A program made the position numbers and the translations under genes. DNA of 64,000 bases, taken from Chryseobacterium viscerum. Its GTDB lineage: Bacteria > Bacteroidota > Bacteroidia > Flavobacteriales > Weeksellaceae. The DNA is taken from the NCBI RefSeq assembly GCF_002899945.2, contig NZ_PPEG02000005.1, forward strand, positions 310,001 to 374,000, in the 5' to 3' direction. The notes beneath the pieces were generated by a model, which worked only from the letters and a program-made list of their open reading frames with translations, made no database searches and was not told where the DNA came from. Positions 42,609-52,377 of this stretch are shown in pieces; within the stretch, counting starts at the first letter, position 1; every line of letters begins with the position of its first letter.

Positions 42609-45422
42609 ATGGACAGATTTTCATTCCTAAACGCAGCTCATTCTCAGTTAATTGAGGATTTATACCAACAATACTTAAAATTCCCGGACTCTCTAGAACC
42701 ATCATGGAAAGCCTTCTTTCAAGGCTTCGATTTTGCTTTAGAGAACTATGGAGATGACGATAGCATTCAATTTATCCAGGCTTCGGCCAATGCTGCCCCG
42801 GCAGTACAACAGATTTCTCAGGCGGTATCAAATGGAGAAGTTCCTGAGCACATCAAAAAAGAATTTAAAGTAGTAAACCTTATTGAGGCTTACAGAACAA
42901 GAGGACACCTTTTTACAAAAACTAACCCAGTTAGAGAAAGAAGACACTACACACCTACTTTAGACATCGAAAACTTCGGTCTTTCTAAAGAAGACTTAAA
43001 TACAAAATTCAACTGTGCTGTTGAAACAGGAATGAAAGAACCTGCTACTTTGGCAGATTTGATCAAGCACCTTGAAAGCATCTACTGTGATTCTATCGGA
43101 GTAGAATATATGCATATCAACAATGTTGAAGAAAAAGATTTTATCAAGAGATGGCTTCAGGTAAACGAAAACCACCCGAATCTTTCTGCGAATGAAAAAA
43201 CAGAAATCTTATTAAAATTAAACCAGGCTGTTGCCTTTGAAAATTATCTTCATACAAAATTTGTAGGTCAGAAAAGATTCTCATTAGAAGGAGGAGAAAC
43301 ATTAATCCCGGCTTTAGATCAATTGATCTCAAGATCTTCTCAGTTAGGAGTAGATGAAGTGGTATTAGGAATGGCTCACAGAGGAAGACTGAATGTACTG
43401 ACGAATATTTTCGGAAAATCTTACAAGCAGATTTTCTCAGAATTTGAAGGTAAAGAATTCGAAGAAGATGTATTCTCAGGTGACGTTAAATATCACTTAG
43501 GATCTTCTAAAAAGATCAAAACAGCTTCAGGAGAAGAAGTTTGTATCAACCTTACTCCAAACCCGTCTCACCTTGAAACGGTTGCTGCTCTGGTAGAAGG
43601 TATCTGCCGTGCAAAAGTAGATGATAAATACAAAGATTATTCTAAAGTATTGCCAATCATTATCCACGGAGATGGAGCTATTGCCGGACAAGGTATTGCT
43701 TATGAAGTGGCTCAGATGATGACATTGGAAGGATACAGAACAGGAGGTACAGTTCATATCGTTGTAAATAACCAGGTTTCATTTACAACAAACTATATGG
43801 ATGCAAGATCTTCAACATATTGTACAGACATCGCAAAAGTTACAGAATCTCCTGTAATGCACGTGAATGCTGACGATGCTGAAGCGGTTGTTCACGCTAT
43901 TCACTTTGCTGCTGATTTCAGAGCAAAATTCGGAAAAGATGTTTATATCGACCTTTTAGGATATAGAAAATACGGACATAACGAAGGGGATGAGCCAAGG
44001 TTCACTCAGCCTAACTTATATAAATCTATCTCAAAACACCCGAATCCAAGAGAAATTTATAAAGATAAATTACTTAAAGACAGCGTTACTTCCAATGATG
44101 TAATTGCTAAAATGGAAACAGAATTCAAAGCACTTTTAGATAAAGACTTTGATGCTTCAAAAGAAATTGAGAAGAACGTAATGGATTTGTTCATGTCTGA
44201 AGACTGGACAAACTATCCAATTGGAAAAAGAGGTGCTGTTCAATTGCCGGTTGATACAAAATATGATATCGCAAAACTGAAAGAATTGGCGCTTAAAATG
44301 TCAACACTTCCTGTAGATAAGAAATTCATCAATAAAATTACAAGACTTTTCGAAAACCGTATCAAAGCTATTGAAGGTAATTCATTAGACTGGGCGTTAG
44401 GAGAGTGGTTAGCTTATGCAACACTCCTTGTAGAAGGTCACAACGTAAGAATCTCCGGAGAAGATGTTGAAAGAGGTACATTCTCTCACAGACATGCTGT
44501 TGTAAAAACTGAAGATACAGAAGAAGAATATATCCCATTAAGACACGTATCAGAAAGCAGATTTGATGTATTCAACTCTCACCTTTCAGAATACGGTGTT
44601 CTAGGTTTCGACTATGGATATGCAATGGCTTCTCCTAATACATTAACAATCTGGGAAGCTCAGTTCGGAGATTTCGTGAACGGTGCTCAAATCATCGTTG
44701 ACCAATATTTAGCGGCTGCGGAAGAAAAATGGAAACTTCAGAACGGATTGATCATGTTATTGCCTCACGGTTCAGAAGGACAAGGTGCTGAGCACTCTTC
44801 AGCAAGATTGGAGAGATTCCTTACCCTTTGTGCTAATGAAAACATGGTGGTAGCCAATATTACTTCACCTGCCAACTACTTCCACTTATTGAGAAGACAG
44901 TTGAAATGGGGATTCAGAAAACCATTGATCGTAATGAGCCCTAAATCTTTATTGAGACACCCTAAAGTGGTTTCTCCGCTTGAAGATTTTGCAACCGGTT
45001 CATTCCAGCCAATCTTAGACGATCCTACTGCAGATCCTAAAAAAGTAGAAAAAGTAGTTCTTTGCTCAGGTAAATTATACTTCGAATTATTAGCGAAGAA
45101 AGAAGAACTTAATTGTGAAAATATTGCATTAGTAAGATTCGAGCAGTTATATCCACTTCAGGCAGATGCTATTGAAGCGATCTTCAACAAATACGAAAAC
45201 AGAAAACAATTGGTGTGGGCTCAGGAAGAACCTGAAAACATGGGCGCTTGGTCTTATATCCTGAGAAACTTCAGAGATACAGGTATTCAGGTAGTAGCTC
45301 CGGTACCAAGCGGTGCGCCAGCTCCAGGTAGTCACAAAATGTTTGAGAAAAATCAAAATGCCGTGATCAACAGAGTTTTCGACAGAGATGATGCTCCGGC
45401 AAAAAGACCTGTTACAGCTTAA
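42609..45422 (+). CDS. sucA: 2-oxoglutarate dehydrogenase E1 component
   Basis: 937 residues, the usual OdhA size. The N-terminal segment LIEDLYQQYLKFPDSLEPSWKAFFQGF docks to E2. The ThDP-binding site is in IHGDGAIAGQGIAYEVAQM and VHIVVNNQVSFTTNYMDARSS. Further landmarks are VLGMAHRGRLNVL, LGFDYGYAMASPN and LLPHGSEGQGAEHSSARLERFL. It decarboxylates 2-oxoglutarate and transfers succinyl to lipoyl-E2 in the TCA cycle. The sucB gene follows 39 bases later. Confidence 0.98.
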   Translation: MDRFSFLNAAHSQLIEDLYQQYLKFPDSLEPSWKAFFQGFDFALENYGDDDSIQFIQASANAAPAVQQISQAVSNGEVPEHIKKEFKVVNLIEAYRTRGHLFTKTNPVRERRHYTPTLDIENFGLSKEDLNTKFNCAVETGMKEPATLADLIKHLESIYCDSIGVEYMHINNVEEKDFIKRWLQVNENHPNLSANEKTEILLKLNQAVAFENYLHTKFVGQKRFSLEGGETLIPALDQLISRSSQLGVDEVVLGMAHRGRLNVLTNIFGKSYKQIFSEFEGKEFEEDVFSGDVKYHLGSSKKIKTASGEEVCINLTPNPSHLETVAALVEGICRAKVDDKYKDYSKVLPIIIHGDGAIAGQGIAYEVAQMMTLEGYRTGGTVHIVVNNQVSFTTNYMDARSSTYCTDIAKVTESPVMHVNADDAEAVVHAIHFAADFRAKFGKDVYIDLLGYRKYGHNEGDEPRFTQPNLYKSISKHPNPREIYKDKLLKDSVTSNDVIAKMETEFKALLDKDFDASKEIEKNVMDLFMSEDWTNYPIGKRGAVQLPVDTKYDIAKLKELALKMSTLPVDKKFINKITRLFENRIKAIEGNSLDWALGEWLAYATLLVEGHNVRISGEDVERGTFSHRHAVVKTEDTEEEYIPLRHVSESRFDVFNSHLSEYGVLGFDYGYAMASPNTLTIWEAQFGDFVNGAQIIVDQYLAAAEEKWKLQNGLIMLLPHGSEGQGAEHSSARLERFLTLCANENMVVANITSPANYFHLLRRQLKWGFRKPLIVMSPKSLLRHPKVVSPLEDFATGSFQPILDDPTADPKKVEKVVLCSGKLYFELLAKKEELNCENIALVRFEQLYPLQADAIEAIFNKYENRKQLVWAQEEPENMGAWSYILRNFRDTGIQVVAPVPSGAPAPGSHKMFEKNQNAVINRVFDRDDAPAKRPVTA

Positions 45423-45461
45423 TTTAAATAATATTCCATTAAAAAATAAAAAATACTCGAT

Positions 45462-46715
45462 ATGTCAGTTTTAGAAATGAAAGTTCCTTCACCGGGCGAA
45501 TCAATTACAGAAGTTGAAATTGCAACTTGGTTAGTAAAAGATGGTGATTATGTAGAAAAAGATCAACCTATCGCCGAAGTGGATTCAGATAAAGCAACTC
45601 TTGAATTGCCTGCAGAACAAAGTGGTGTTATCACTTTAAAAGCAGAAGAAGGTGAGGTAGTACAGGTAGGTCAGGTAGTTTGTTTAATTGATATGGATGC
45701 TGCAAGACCAGAAGGTGCTGCACCTGCTGCTGAAGCTCCAAAACAGGAAGAAGCTCCGAAAGCTGCTGAGCCTGCTAAACAAGAAGCTCCAAAACCAGCT
45801 GCTCCGGTAGCTGCACCACAAACTTATGCAACAGGAGCTCCATCTCCGGCTGCAAAGAAAATCCTTGATGAAAAAGGAATGAATGCTGGTCAGGTTTCAG
45901 GAACAGGAAGAGACGGAAGAATTACTAAAACTGATGCTGAATTAGCAGCTGTTCCTGCATTAGGAGGAACTCCTTCTACAGCAACAGGGGCAAGAACTAC
46001 CACTACGACTAAACTTTCAGTTTTAAGAAGAAAAATCGCTCAAAGACTAGTTTCTGTAAAGAACGAAACAGCAATGTTGACGACTTTCAACGAAGTGGAT
46101 ATGTCTGAAATCTTCAGATTAAGAAAACTATATAAGGAAGAATTTGCTCAGAAACACGGAGTGGGACTTGGTTTCATGTCTTTCTTTACAAAAGCTGTTA
46201 CAAGAGCATTACAAATGTATCCGGATGTAAATGCATCTATCGACGGAGACTTTAAAATAAACTATGACTTCTGTGATATTTCAATTGCAGTTTCAGGTCC
46301 TAAAGGATTGATGGTTCCTGTATTGAGAAATGCAGAAAACATGTCTTTCAGCGGAGTTGAAGCAAACATCAAAGATCTTGCTACAAAAGTAAGAGACGGT
46401 AAAATTACTGTTGACGAAATGACTGGTGGTACGTTTACGATTACAAATGGTGGTACTTTCGGATCTATGTTGTCTACACCAATTATCAACCCTCCACAAT
46501 CTGCAATCTTAGGAATGCACAACATCATCCAGAGACCAGTTGCGGTTGACGGGCAGGTAGTAATCAGACCAATGATGTACGTAGCAATGTCTTATGACCA
46601 CAGAATTATCGACGGAAAAGAGTCTGTAGGATTCCTTGTAGCGGTAAAAGAAGGTATCGACAATCCTGTTGAAATATTAATGGGAGGTGACGAAAGAAAA
46701 GGCCTTGGATTATAA
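45462..46715 (+). CDS. sucB: 2-oxoglutarate dehydrogenase E2 (dihydrolipoyl succinyltransferase)
   Basis: 417 residues. A single lipoyl domain carries the lipoyl Lys at about residue 44 ([13 protein letters not shown]). An Ala/Pro/Glu-rich linker, the E1/E3-binding domain ([31 protein letters not shown], about 127-156) and the catalytic domain ending [17 protein letters not shown] follow, with the active-site His in DHRxxDG. It transfers the succinyl group to CoA. It is co-transcribed with sucA; a strong terminator follows. Confidence 0.98.
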   Translation: MSVLEMKVPSPGESITEVEIATWLVKDGDYVEKDQPIAEVDSDKATLELPAEQSGVITLKAEEGEVVQVGQVVCLIDMDAARPEGAAPAAEAPKQEEAPKAAEPAKQEAPKPAAPVAAPQTYATGAPSPAAKKILDEKGMNAGQVSGTGRDGRITKTDAELAAVPALGGTPSTATGARTTTTTKLSVLRRKIAQRLVSVKNETAMLTTFNEVDMSEIFRLRKLYKEEFAQKHGVGLGFMSFFTKAVTRALQMYPDVNASIDGDFKINYDFCDISIAVSGPKGLMVPVLRNAENMSFSGVEANIKDLATKVRDGKITVDEMTGGTFTITNGGTFGSMLSTPIINPPQSAILGMHNIIQRPVAVDGQVVIRPMMYVAMSYDHRIIDGKESVGFLVAVKEGIDNPVEILMGGDERKGLGL

Positions 46716-46744
46716 GTTTTAATAAATTTTTAACATAAATATAT

Positions 46745-46769
46745 AATCTCGCCTCAAAAAGGCGAGATT
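46745..46769 (+). terminator. Terminator after sucAB
   Basis: A 10-bp GC-containing stem (AATCTCGCCT / AGGCGAGATT) with a 5-nt loop and a T-rich tail, 30 bases after the sucB stop. Confidence 0.92.
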
Positions 46770-46795
46770 TTTGTATTTATTAAGAAAATGCTACA

Positions 46796-47185
46796 ATGAT
46801 GTTTTCAAAAATGACTTCCAATATCAAAGTTTCAGTAATACCTGAATATGATAGTAAAAACAGTTATCCATCCGAAAACCGTTACGTTTTTAAATACAAT
46901 ATCACGATAGAAAATGACGGAAGCTTTCCTATCAAAGTATTGAAAAGAAAATGGTTAATTTTTGACGTAGGATTTGGATACACAGAGATTATAGGTGATG
47001 GCGTAATCGGCCTTACTCCTGAAATAGGAATAGGTGAAAATTTCGCTTACTTCTCCAATGTAATGCTTCGTTCCGGAGTAGGAAATATGAGCGGAAAATA
47101 CCTGGTTAAAAACCTGGAAACACAGGAGACTTTTGAGATTGATATTCCAAAATTCAATCTATTGTCTGAAGTGTTGAGTAATTAA
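46796..47185 (+). CDS. apaG: ApaG domain protein
   Basis: 129 residues, the standard ApaG length. The fibronectin-III-like core is visible: YVFKYNITIENDGSFPIKVLKRKWLI, GDGVIGLTPEIGIGENFAYFSNVMLRSGVGNMSGKY (residues about 63-98). Historically the family was linked to Co2+/Mg2+ efflux and Ap4A metabolism; the biochemical role is not settled. Several in-frame ATGs (46796, 46799, 46811) could serve as start. It is separated from sucB by a terminator, so it has its own promoter. Confidence 0.92.
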   Translation: MMFSKMTSNIKVSVIPEYDSKNSYPSENRYVFKYNITIENDGSFPIKVLKRKWLIFDVGFGYTEIIGDGVIGLTPEIGIGENFAYFSNVMLRSGVGNMSGKYLVKNLETQETFEIDIPKFNLLSEVLSN

Positions 47186-47222
47186 TGATTAATAAATTGC
47201 AGATTAAGAACCCGGGTTCTTA

Positions 47223-47777
47223 TTAAAGCTTTTTAATTTTCGCTTTCATATAATCGTTTACTTCATCATTACTGGTGAGAAACAATTTCTCAAAAGCCAG
47301 TAGAGAGATCTTTGCACATACTTCAGCATCAGCTCCCGCTCTGTGGTGGGTAAAATCAATTTTGTGATATTCTGCCAATGGTTTTAAGCCGTATTTCGGA
47401 AGGTAATTCCATGATTTTTTCGCAAGCTGTATGCTGCACAGATAGTTCAGATTGGGGGTAAACATCCCATAATGCTGAAGACATCCTCTTAAAACAGAAG
47501 CATCAAAACCCGCATTATGAGCAATCATAAGGCTTCCATACATCATTTCCTGAGCTTCATACCATACTTCATCAAAGGTAGGTGCATCTTTTACATCTTC
47601 AGGATGAATCCCATGCACTGCAATATTGAATCTACTGAAATAAGGAAAGCTCGGAGGTTTGATCAGCCAGGTTTTAGTTTCCACAATTTTAGAATCCTGT
47701 ACCACACAAATACCCATCTCACAAGCTGAACTTTTCTCGTGAGTGGCTGTTTCAAAATCTATTGCACAGAAATCCAT
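47223..47777 (-). CDS. DnaQ-like 3'-5' exonuclease
   Basis: 184 residues. DEDDh exonuclease motifs: ExoI FCAIDFETAT (Asp, Glu), ExoII IAHNAGFDASVLRG, and ExoIII THHRAGADAEVCAKI with the catalytic His and Asp. It resembles the proofreading epsilon subunit but is a stand-alone short form, probably trimming DNA or RNA in the cytoplasm. It is a single minus-strand gene. Confidence 0.9.
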   Translation of the reverse strand: MDFCAIDFETATHEKSSACEMGICVVQDSKIVETKTWLIKPPSFPYFSRFNIAVHGIHPEDVKDAPTFDEVWYEAQEMMYGSLMIAHNAGFDASVLRGCLQHYGMFTPNLNYLCSIQLAKKSWNYLPKYGLKPLAEYHKIDFTHHRAGADAEVCAKISLLAFEKLFLTSNDEVNDYMKAKIKKL

Positions 47778-47859
47778 TGTTTTAAAGGTATAAATTATAA
47801 ATTGATTGCTGGTTACTAGTTATAAGCTTTCTAGTTTAGAATTTAATGTTTTAAGTTCA

Positions 47860-47980
47860 AAGTTGATGAAAGGTATATTTCTCTCGTAACAGTTCCCAGT
47901 CCTTAGTATTACAGATATTGGTATTTCCTAATCCCTAATCCCTGCAACCCATTACCTTACTCCTTGCCACCTTTTATCTT
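47860..47980. repeat. Pyrimidine-rich quasi-repetitive spacer
   Basis: The plus strand reads as short C/T-rich near-repeats (CCTAATCCCTAATCCCTG, CAACCCATTACCTTACTCC, TTTTATCTTCTATCTTCCTCC). No coding sequence or hairpin of note was found. The spacer sits between the exonuclease promoter region and the end of the glycosyltransferase gene. Confidence 0.4.
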
Positions 47981-48958
47981 CTATCTTCCTCCCAAAAAAT
48001 GTCTAAAAATCAACCATTTCGATTGATAGAACTGCTTCTTTTGATTTTTCTGACGCAGCTTCCATGTTCCCGGAAGTTGTCTGTAGAATCCGAAGTGAGC
48101 CCTTACCACGGCCCACAGGTGTGGGAAACCATGTTTTAATCCAAAATAAATCCCAGCAACACCATCCAGACATAATCTGAAAAAAATGAGCCAGATCAAT
48201 TGAGGAAAGGGGAGATTCTTTAGCATCATAGAAAGGTTATTTCTGATGTTGAGATAGGTCTTTTGTGCACTCTGCTTGTTGAGCGTTCCACCCCCTACAT
48301 GATATACGCTGGATTTTCCGGTATAATAAATCTTTTTTCCAGCATTGATGAGCCTCCAGCACAAGTCAATTTCTTCCTGATGGGCAAAAAATCGTGCATC
48401 GAAACCATTTTGCTCCCAGAAGTCTTTTGAACGGATGAATAAACAGCATCCTGATGCCCAGAAGATCTCAGTTTCGTCATTATATTGCCCTTTATCTTCT
48501 TCCAGATCGTCAAAAACCCTTCCTCTGCAATAAGGATATCCAAGATTGTCAATCAAACCACCGGCTGCTCCGGCAAATTCGAAAGAATTTCTATGATGAT
48601 AAGATAAGATTTTAGGCTGCACTGCAGAAACTGCAGGATTCTTTTCTAATACTTCCAGAGCCGGTTCTATCCAGTTCTCTGTAACCTCTACATCAGAATT
48701 GAGAAGACAGTAGTATTCATTTTTGATTGATCGTAATCCTTCATTATAACCGCCTGCAAACCCGTAGTTTTTATCATTTTTAATAATGCGTACTGTAGGG
48801 AAATTTTTTTGTAAAAAATCTATAGAATCGTCTGTAGAAAGATTGTCAATAACATAAATATCCGCATTCTGGGAAAATTGAACTACACCCGGAAGAAATT
48901 TTTCAAGCCAATCTCTGCCGTTCCAGTTTAAGATGGCAACTGCCAGTTTTTTCTGCAT
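47981..48958 (-). CDS. Family 2 glycosyltransferase
   Basis: 325 residues. GT2 motifs: LAVAILNWNGRDWLEKFLPGV at the N-terminus, DIYVIDNLSTDDSIDFL, NYGFAGGYNEGLRSI, the DxD-like CLLNSDVEVTENW, and the acceptor-side WASGCCLFIRSKDFW and AHQEEIDLCWRLINAGK. It is the COG1216 rhamnosyl/galactosyl-transferase-like group that adds sugars to envelope glycans. The sugar is unknown. It starts 6 bases after the acyltransferase stop, an operon. Confidence 0.92.
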   Translation of the reverse strand: MQKKLAVAILNWNGRDWLEKFLPGVVQFSQNADIYVIDNLSTDDSIDFLQKNFPTVRIIKNDKNYGFAGGYNEGLRSIKNEYYCLLNSDVEVTENWIEPALEVLEKNPAVSAVQPKILSYHHRNSFEFAGAAGGLIDNLGYPYCRGRVFDDLEEDKGQYNDETEIFWASGCCLFIRSKDFWEQNGFDARFFAHQEEIDLCWRLINAGKKIYYTGKSSVYHVGGGTLNKQSAQKTYLNIRNNLSMMLKNLPFPQLIWLIFFRLCLDGVAGIYFGLKHGFPHLWAVVRAHFGFYRQLPGTWKLRQKNQKKQFYQSKWLIFRHFLGGR

Positions 48959-48964
48959 TTCAAT

Positions 48965-49849
48965 CTAATTTTTTTCAGAATCAAAATTTTTGATAGAGTC
49001 CTGATATTTCCATTTTCTGTGTGACCAAAGATAGTTGTCCGGATTTTTATGCAGTGTGTTTTCCAATAATTTATGAAACTTTCTCACGACTTCATTTTCC
49101 GTGAATTTTTCGCCATCCGGGTATATTCTGTGATAATTAACTTGATAATAACCTCGTTTCACCTTCTTCATCTCACAATAGATAATAAAAAGATCCATTC
49201 TTGTAGCGAGTTTATCGTATCCTATAAAAGCGGGAGTTCGTTGGTTCAAGAATTCTAATCCATAAGTAACATGAGCGTGGTGAGGAGTTTGGTCAGCAAC
49301 AAACATATAGGCTGATTCACCATTGTTTTTAGATCGAAAAATATTCATAATTACTTCATTGGCTTCCAATGCTTCATTTCCGAATTTGTTTCGGACCTTC
49401 TTCATCTGGTTCTCCCAAAAGTCATTATTCACCTTTCTGTATACAGGGTGACAGTGAGCCTGAGGAACAATCTTTGCCAATGCATTGATCCATTCCCAAT
49501 TGAACACATGTCCTGCCAGCAGGATAATATTTTTACCTTCCTTCTTAGCGTCATGAAACAACTCCTGATTGATATGCTGCATTCTCACTCGGGCCTCTGT
49601 TTCAGAAATACTGAAGGACTTTATAGTTTCTACCAGATAATCTGAAAAATTAAGGTAGAATTTTTTTCGTATCTCTTTGATCTCTTCTTCAGATTTCTCC
49701 GGAAATGAGTTTCTCAGGTTCTGAGTAATGACCTCCTTTCTATATCCTACGAGATAATAATTTAGGAAAAAGATGACGTCCGAAAAAATATACAATATTT
49801 TAAGCGGAAGCTTAGAGATCAGATATAATATTTTGATTAGGAAATTCAT
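48965..49849 (-). CDS. LpxL/HtrB-type lysophospholipid acyltransferase
   Basis: 294 residues. An N-terminal hydrophobic segment precedes the HX4E catalytic motif ILLAGHVFNWEWIN and downstream ESAYMFVADQTPHH and TPAFIGYDKLATRMD. It transfers a secondary acyl chain, expected for lipid A in the inner membrane. It is paired with a glycosyltransferase, which fits envelope biogenesis. Its start overlaps the extended frame of the divergent thioredoxin gene, but the real starts are separate. Confidence 0.88.
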   Translation of the reverse strand: MNFLIKILYLISKLPLKILYIFSDVIFFLNYYLVGYRKEVITQNLRNSFPEKSEEEIKEIRKKFYLNFSDYLVETIKSFSISETEARVRMQHINQELFHDAKKEGKNIILLAGHVFNWEWINALAKIVPQAHCHPVYRKVNNDFWENQMKKVRNKFGNEALEANEVIMNIFRSKNNGESAYMFVADQTPHHAHVTYGLEFLNQRTPAFIGYDKLATRMDLFIIYCEMKKVKRGYYQVNYHRIYPDGEKFTENEVVRKFHKLLENTLHKNPDNYLWSHRKWKYQDSIKNFDSEKN

Positions 49850-49886
49850 AAAACAGGCAAATTTAGTGATAATAAAATTATGGTTC

Positions 49887-49894
49887 TATTTTTG
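49887..49894 (+). promoter_or_regulatory. Candidate -7 box (TATTTTTG) for the thioredoxin-fold gene
   Basis: An exact TAnnTTTG match 38 bases before the ATG at 49932. It supports that start over the longer frame to 49773. Confidence 0.5.
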
Positions 49895-49931
49895 CAGAGG
49901 GATATATATTATTTTTTTTACTTTTAATGTT

Positions 49932-50498
49932 ATGAAAAAATTGACAATATTGGCTTTCGTGGGATTAAGTACTCTGGCTTTTTCACAGGATGTAAAGAAT
50001 TCACCAGATAAAGGAAAGCAAAAAACGGCGCTTATCGTACCGACTGGGCAGGCAGAATTGGATGCTAAGAAAAAAGCGGCTGAAGAAAAAGCTAAGCTTC
50101 CTAAACCGTATGATCCAAAAGCAGATGCTCAGGCAGATATAAATAAAGTAATTGCTCAGGCTAAGAAGGAAGGTAAGAATGTAATGATCCAGGCTGGTGG
50201 AAACTGGTGTATCTGGTGTCTTCGTTTTAATAATTTTGTACAGAATACCCCTGAACTGAAGGAAATAGCAGATAAAAATTATGTATACTATCACCTGAAC
50301 TATTCTCCTGAGAATAAGAATGAAAAAGTTTTTGCTCAATATATCAATATTAAAGAACAACAATTTTATCCTTTCTTCATCATTTTAGATAAAGAGGGTA
50401 AAAAGATTCATGTTCAGCAGAGTGAGGTTTTGGAAGAAGGAAAAGGATATAGTAAAGAAAAAGTAAAAGAATTTCTGGAAAAAGGAAAAGTCCTATAA
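49932..50498 (+). CDS. Secreted thioredoxin-fold protein
   Basis: 188 residues. A signal peptide (MKKLTILAFVGLSTLAFSQ) and a Lys-rich linker precede a thioredoxin-like domain with the redox site NWCIWC (C93-x-x-C96), followed by a cis-Pro region EQQFYPFFIILDKEG. It should act in the periplasm as a disulphide reductase or isomerase. The neighbouring convergent Cys-rich peptide gene is a conceivable client (speculation). The start follows the promoter box. Confidence 0.85.
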   Translation: MKKLTILAFVGLSTLAFSQDVKNSPDKGKQKTALIVPTGQAELDAKKKAAEEKAKLPKPYDPKADAQADINKVIAQAKKEGKNVMIQAGGNWCIWCLRFNNFVQNTPELKEIADKNYVYYHLNYSPENKNEKVFAQYINIKEQQFYPFFIILDKEGKKIHVQQSEVLEEGKGYSKEKVKEFLEKGKVL

Positions 50499-50502
50499 AA
50501 GA

Positions 50503-50532
50503 AAAACCTTTCTAAAAATAGAAAGGTTTTTT
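50503..50532. terminator. Bidirectional terminator
   Basis: A 12-bp perfect stem (AAAAACCTTTCT / AGAAAGGTTTTT) with a 6-nt loop lies between the convergent thioredoxin-fold and double-glycine peptide genes. Confidence 0.9.
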
Positions 50533-50546
50533 TGTTTTTTATCGTA

Positions 50547-50738
50547 TTAAGCACAATTTTCTACGCGGATTGCACCTCTTCCATTGGCATCATAACAAGC
50601 AGCCCCGCCTGAATATTGGATGCATGAAGTGCAAGAGCTTATATATACCATACCTCCATCTGAACAAGATGAAGCACATGATAGTCCTCCTGATAGTTTA
50701 CTTAATTTTTCTCTTGATAATTTTTTTAAATTTTTCAT
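50547..50738 (-). CDS. Double-glycine leader, Cys-rich bacteriocin-like peptide
   Basis: 63 residues. The leader MKNLKKLSREKLSKLSGG (18 residues) ends in GG, the cleavage site of C39 peptidase-containing ABC exporters, and matches the leader type of many Chryseobacterium bacteriocin-like peptides. The 45-residue core, LSCASSCSDGGMVY then ISSCTSCIQYSGGAACYD, has six Cys that could form disulphides or be modified. No dedicated C39 exporter or modifying enzyme is adjacent. It may be a bacteriocin, signalling peptide or RiPP precursor. Confidence 0.75.
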   Translation of the reverse strand: MKNLKKLSREKLSKLSGGLSCASSCSDGGMVYISSCTSCIQYSGGAACYDANGRGAIRVENCA

Positions 50739-50807
50739 GGGTTATAAATTTAGTTTAGGCTGTAAATATATTATTTTTTTTAATTAAAATCCCCTATTAG
50801 AGATAAA

Positions 50808-52169
50808 TTAAAGCAATTTTTTAATCCAGCTTAGTTTCTTTTCAGAATAAGGCGGATATTTGATGTTGGGTTCACCCCAGGTCGCTTTTTCGAGAATGGC
50901 TTTTTGATGGGAAAAGGCTTCAAAACCATATTTCCCGTGATAATTTCCTATTCCTGAACTTCCCACCCCTCCAAATGGCAGATTATCATTGCTTAAATGC
51001 ATAATAGTATCGTTAATACAGCCCCCTCCGAAAGATAATTTCCGGGTAAACATCTCTTTTTCTTCAGAATGATTCGTAAAAAGATAAGCGGCTAGAGGTT
51101 TTTCAAGTTCCAGAATAGAATTCAGTGCAGCATTATAATTCTGAAAACTGATAACGGGCAGGAGCGGACCGAAAATTTCTTCCTGCATGATCTCATCATT
51201 CCAATCTACATGATTTAGAATTGTGGGTTCTATGTACAGCTTTTCTTCATTGAAGCTCCCTCCGGAATAGATTTTTTCTTTATCAATAAGGCGTATAAGA
51301 CGCTGAAAATTCCTTTGATTAATGATTCTTGTATATTGTTCAGAATCGGGATCATATCTGAATTCTTTGATGTATTTCCTAAGCATTTCCAGAAACTGCT
51401 CCTGAATAGTTTCCTCTACCAGCAGATAATCGGGAGCTACACAGGTTTGTCCGGCATTGAGAAACTTTCCCCATACAATTCTTTTGGCAGCCATTTCGAG
51501 ATTGGCATTTTTGGTAACGATTGCAGGAGACTTTCCGCCCAATTCAAGGACTACGGGAGTAAGATGCTCTGCAGCAGCTTTGTAAACGATCTTTCCTACT
51601 TTTGTACTTCCGGTGAAGAATATTTTATCAAATTTTAATTGTAGAAGAGCCGTAGTTTCATCAATGCCGCCTTCATATACATATAGATATTCAGATGGAA
51701 AATTTTCATTGATGATGGATGCCATAGCTTTCATTGTATTTTCAGCGATTTCACTGGGCTTAAGAATACAGCAGTTTCCAGCTGCCATGGCTGCAATAAG
51801 AGGAGAAAGTGATAACTGATAAGGATAATTCCAAGCTCCGATAACTAATGTACAACCCAAAGGATCAGCATGAATTTTACTGCTTCCTAGTTGATTGGGA
51901 AGATTGGTACTTACTTTTTTAGGTTTTGAAAGGGATTTTAAATGCTTGAGATAATAATTAATATCATTCAGAATAAAGGATAATTCTGTCGTGAAAGTAT
52001 CGAATTTTGATTTTCCAAAATCCTTGTTAATGGCTTCGTACAGCATATTCTCATTAGAAATAATAAGACTTTTAAGCTTTTCAAGATACATTTTCCGGAA
52101 AGTAAGACTTTTGGTTTGCTGGGTGGCAAAAAAATCTCGTTGCTTCAGTAGGATACTTTCAATTTCCAT
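50808..52169 (-). CDS. Aldehyde dehydrogenase (ALDH3-like)
   Basis: 453 residues, the short ALDH class. NAD-binding and catalytic motifs: VVLELGGKSPAIV (general base Glu), FLNAGQTCVAPDYLLV (nucleophile Cys), EEIFGPLLPVISF, and PFGGVGSSGIGNYHGKYGFEAFSHQKAIL (residues about 395-425). It oxidises aliphatic or aromatic aldehydes to acids in the cytoplasm. It is a single minus-strand gene; the physiological substrate is unknown. Confidence 0.93.
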   Translation of the reverse strand: MEIESILLKQRDFFATQQTKSLTFRKMYLEKLKSLIISNENMLYEAINKDFGKSKFDTFTTELSFILNDINYYLKHLKSLSKPKKVSTNLPNQLGSSKIHADPLGCTLVIGAWNYPYQLSLSPLIAAMAAGNCCILKPSEIAENTMKAMASIINENFPSEYLYVYEGGIDETTALLQLKFDKIFFTGSTKVGKIVYKAAAEHLTPVVLELGGKSPAIVTKNANLEMAAKRIVWGKFLNAGQTCVAPDYLLVEETIQEQFLEMLRKYIKEFRYDPDSEQYTRIINQRNFQRLIRLIDKEKIYSGGSFNEEKLYIEPTILNHVDWNDEIMQEEIFGPLLPVISFQNYNAALNSILELEKPLAAYLFTNHSEEKEMFTRKLSFGGGCINDTIMHLSNDNLPFGGVGSSGIGNYHGKYGFEAFSHQKAILEKATWGEPNIKYPPYSEKKLSWIKKLL

Positions 52170-52377
52170 GGGTAAGCTTTTGTTTTAAACGAAGTAATCT
52201 GTGCAATATTGCTATCGGGAAAGAGGAACAATAAACCGGCCAAAGTGGTTATAGATGATGAAAGAAGTAACTCCTGATCGTTTGAAGATAGGTCGTTATT
52301 TGAATAAAAAATTATTAAATGTATGTGGTGGTCGGAGAAACTTTAATTATTATATACGTCTTACTGCTTTCTTTCTT

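Noticed and set aside
49773..49931. Extended N-terminus of the thioredoxin-fold protein
   Set aside because: The extension runs antisense into the acyltransferase gene and upstream of a promoter box; the signal peptide begins at 49932.
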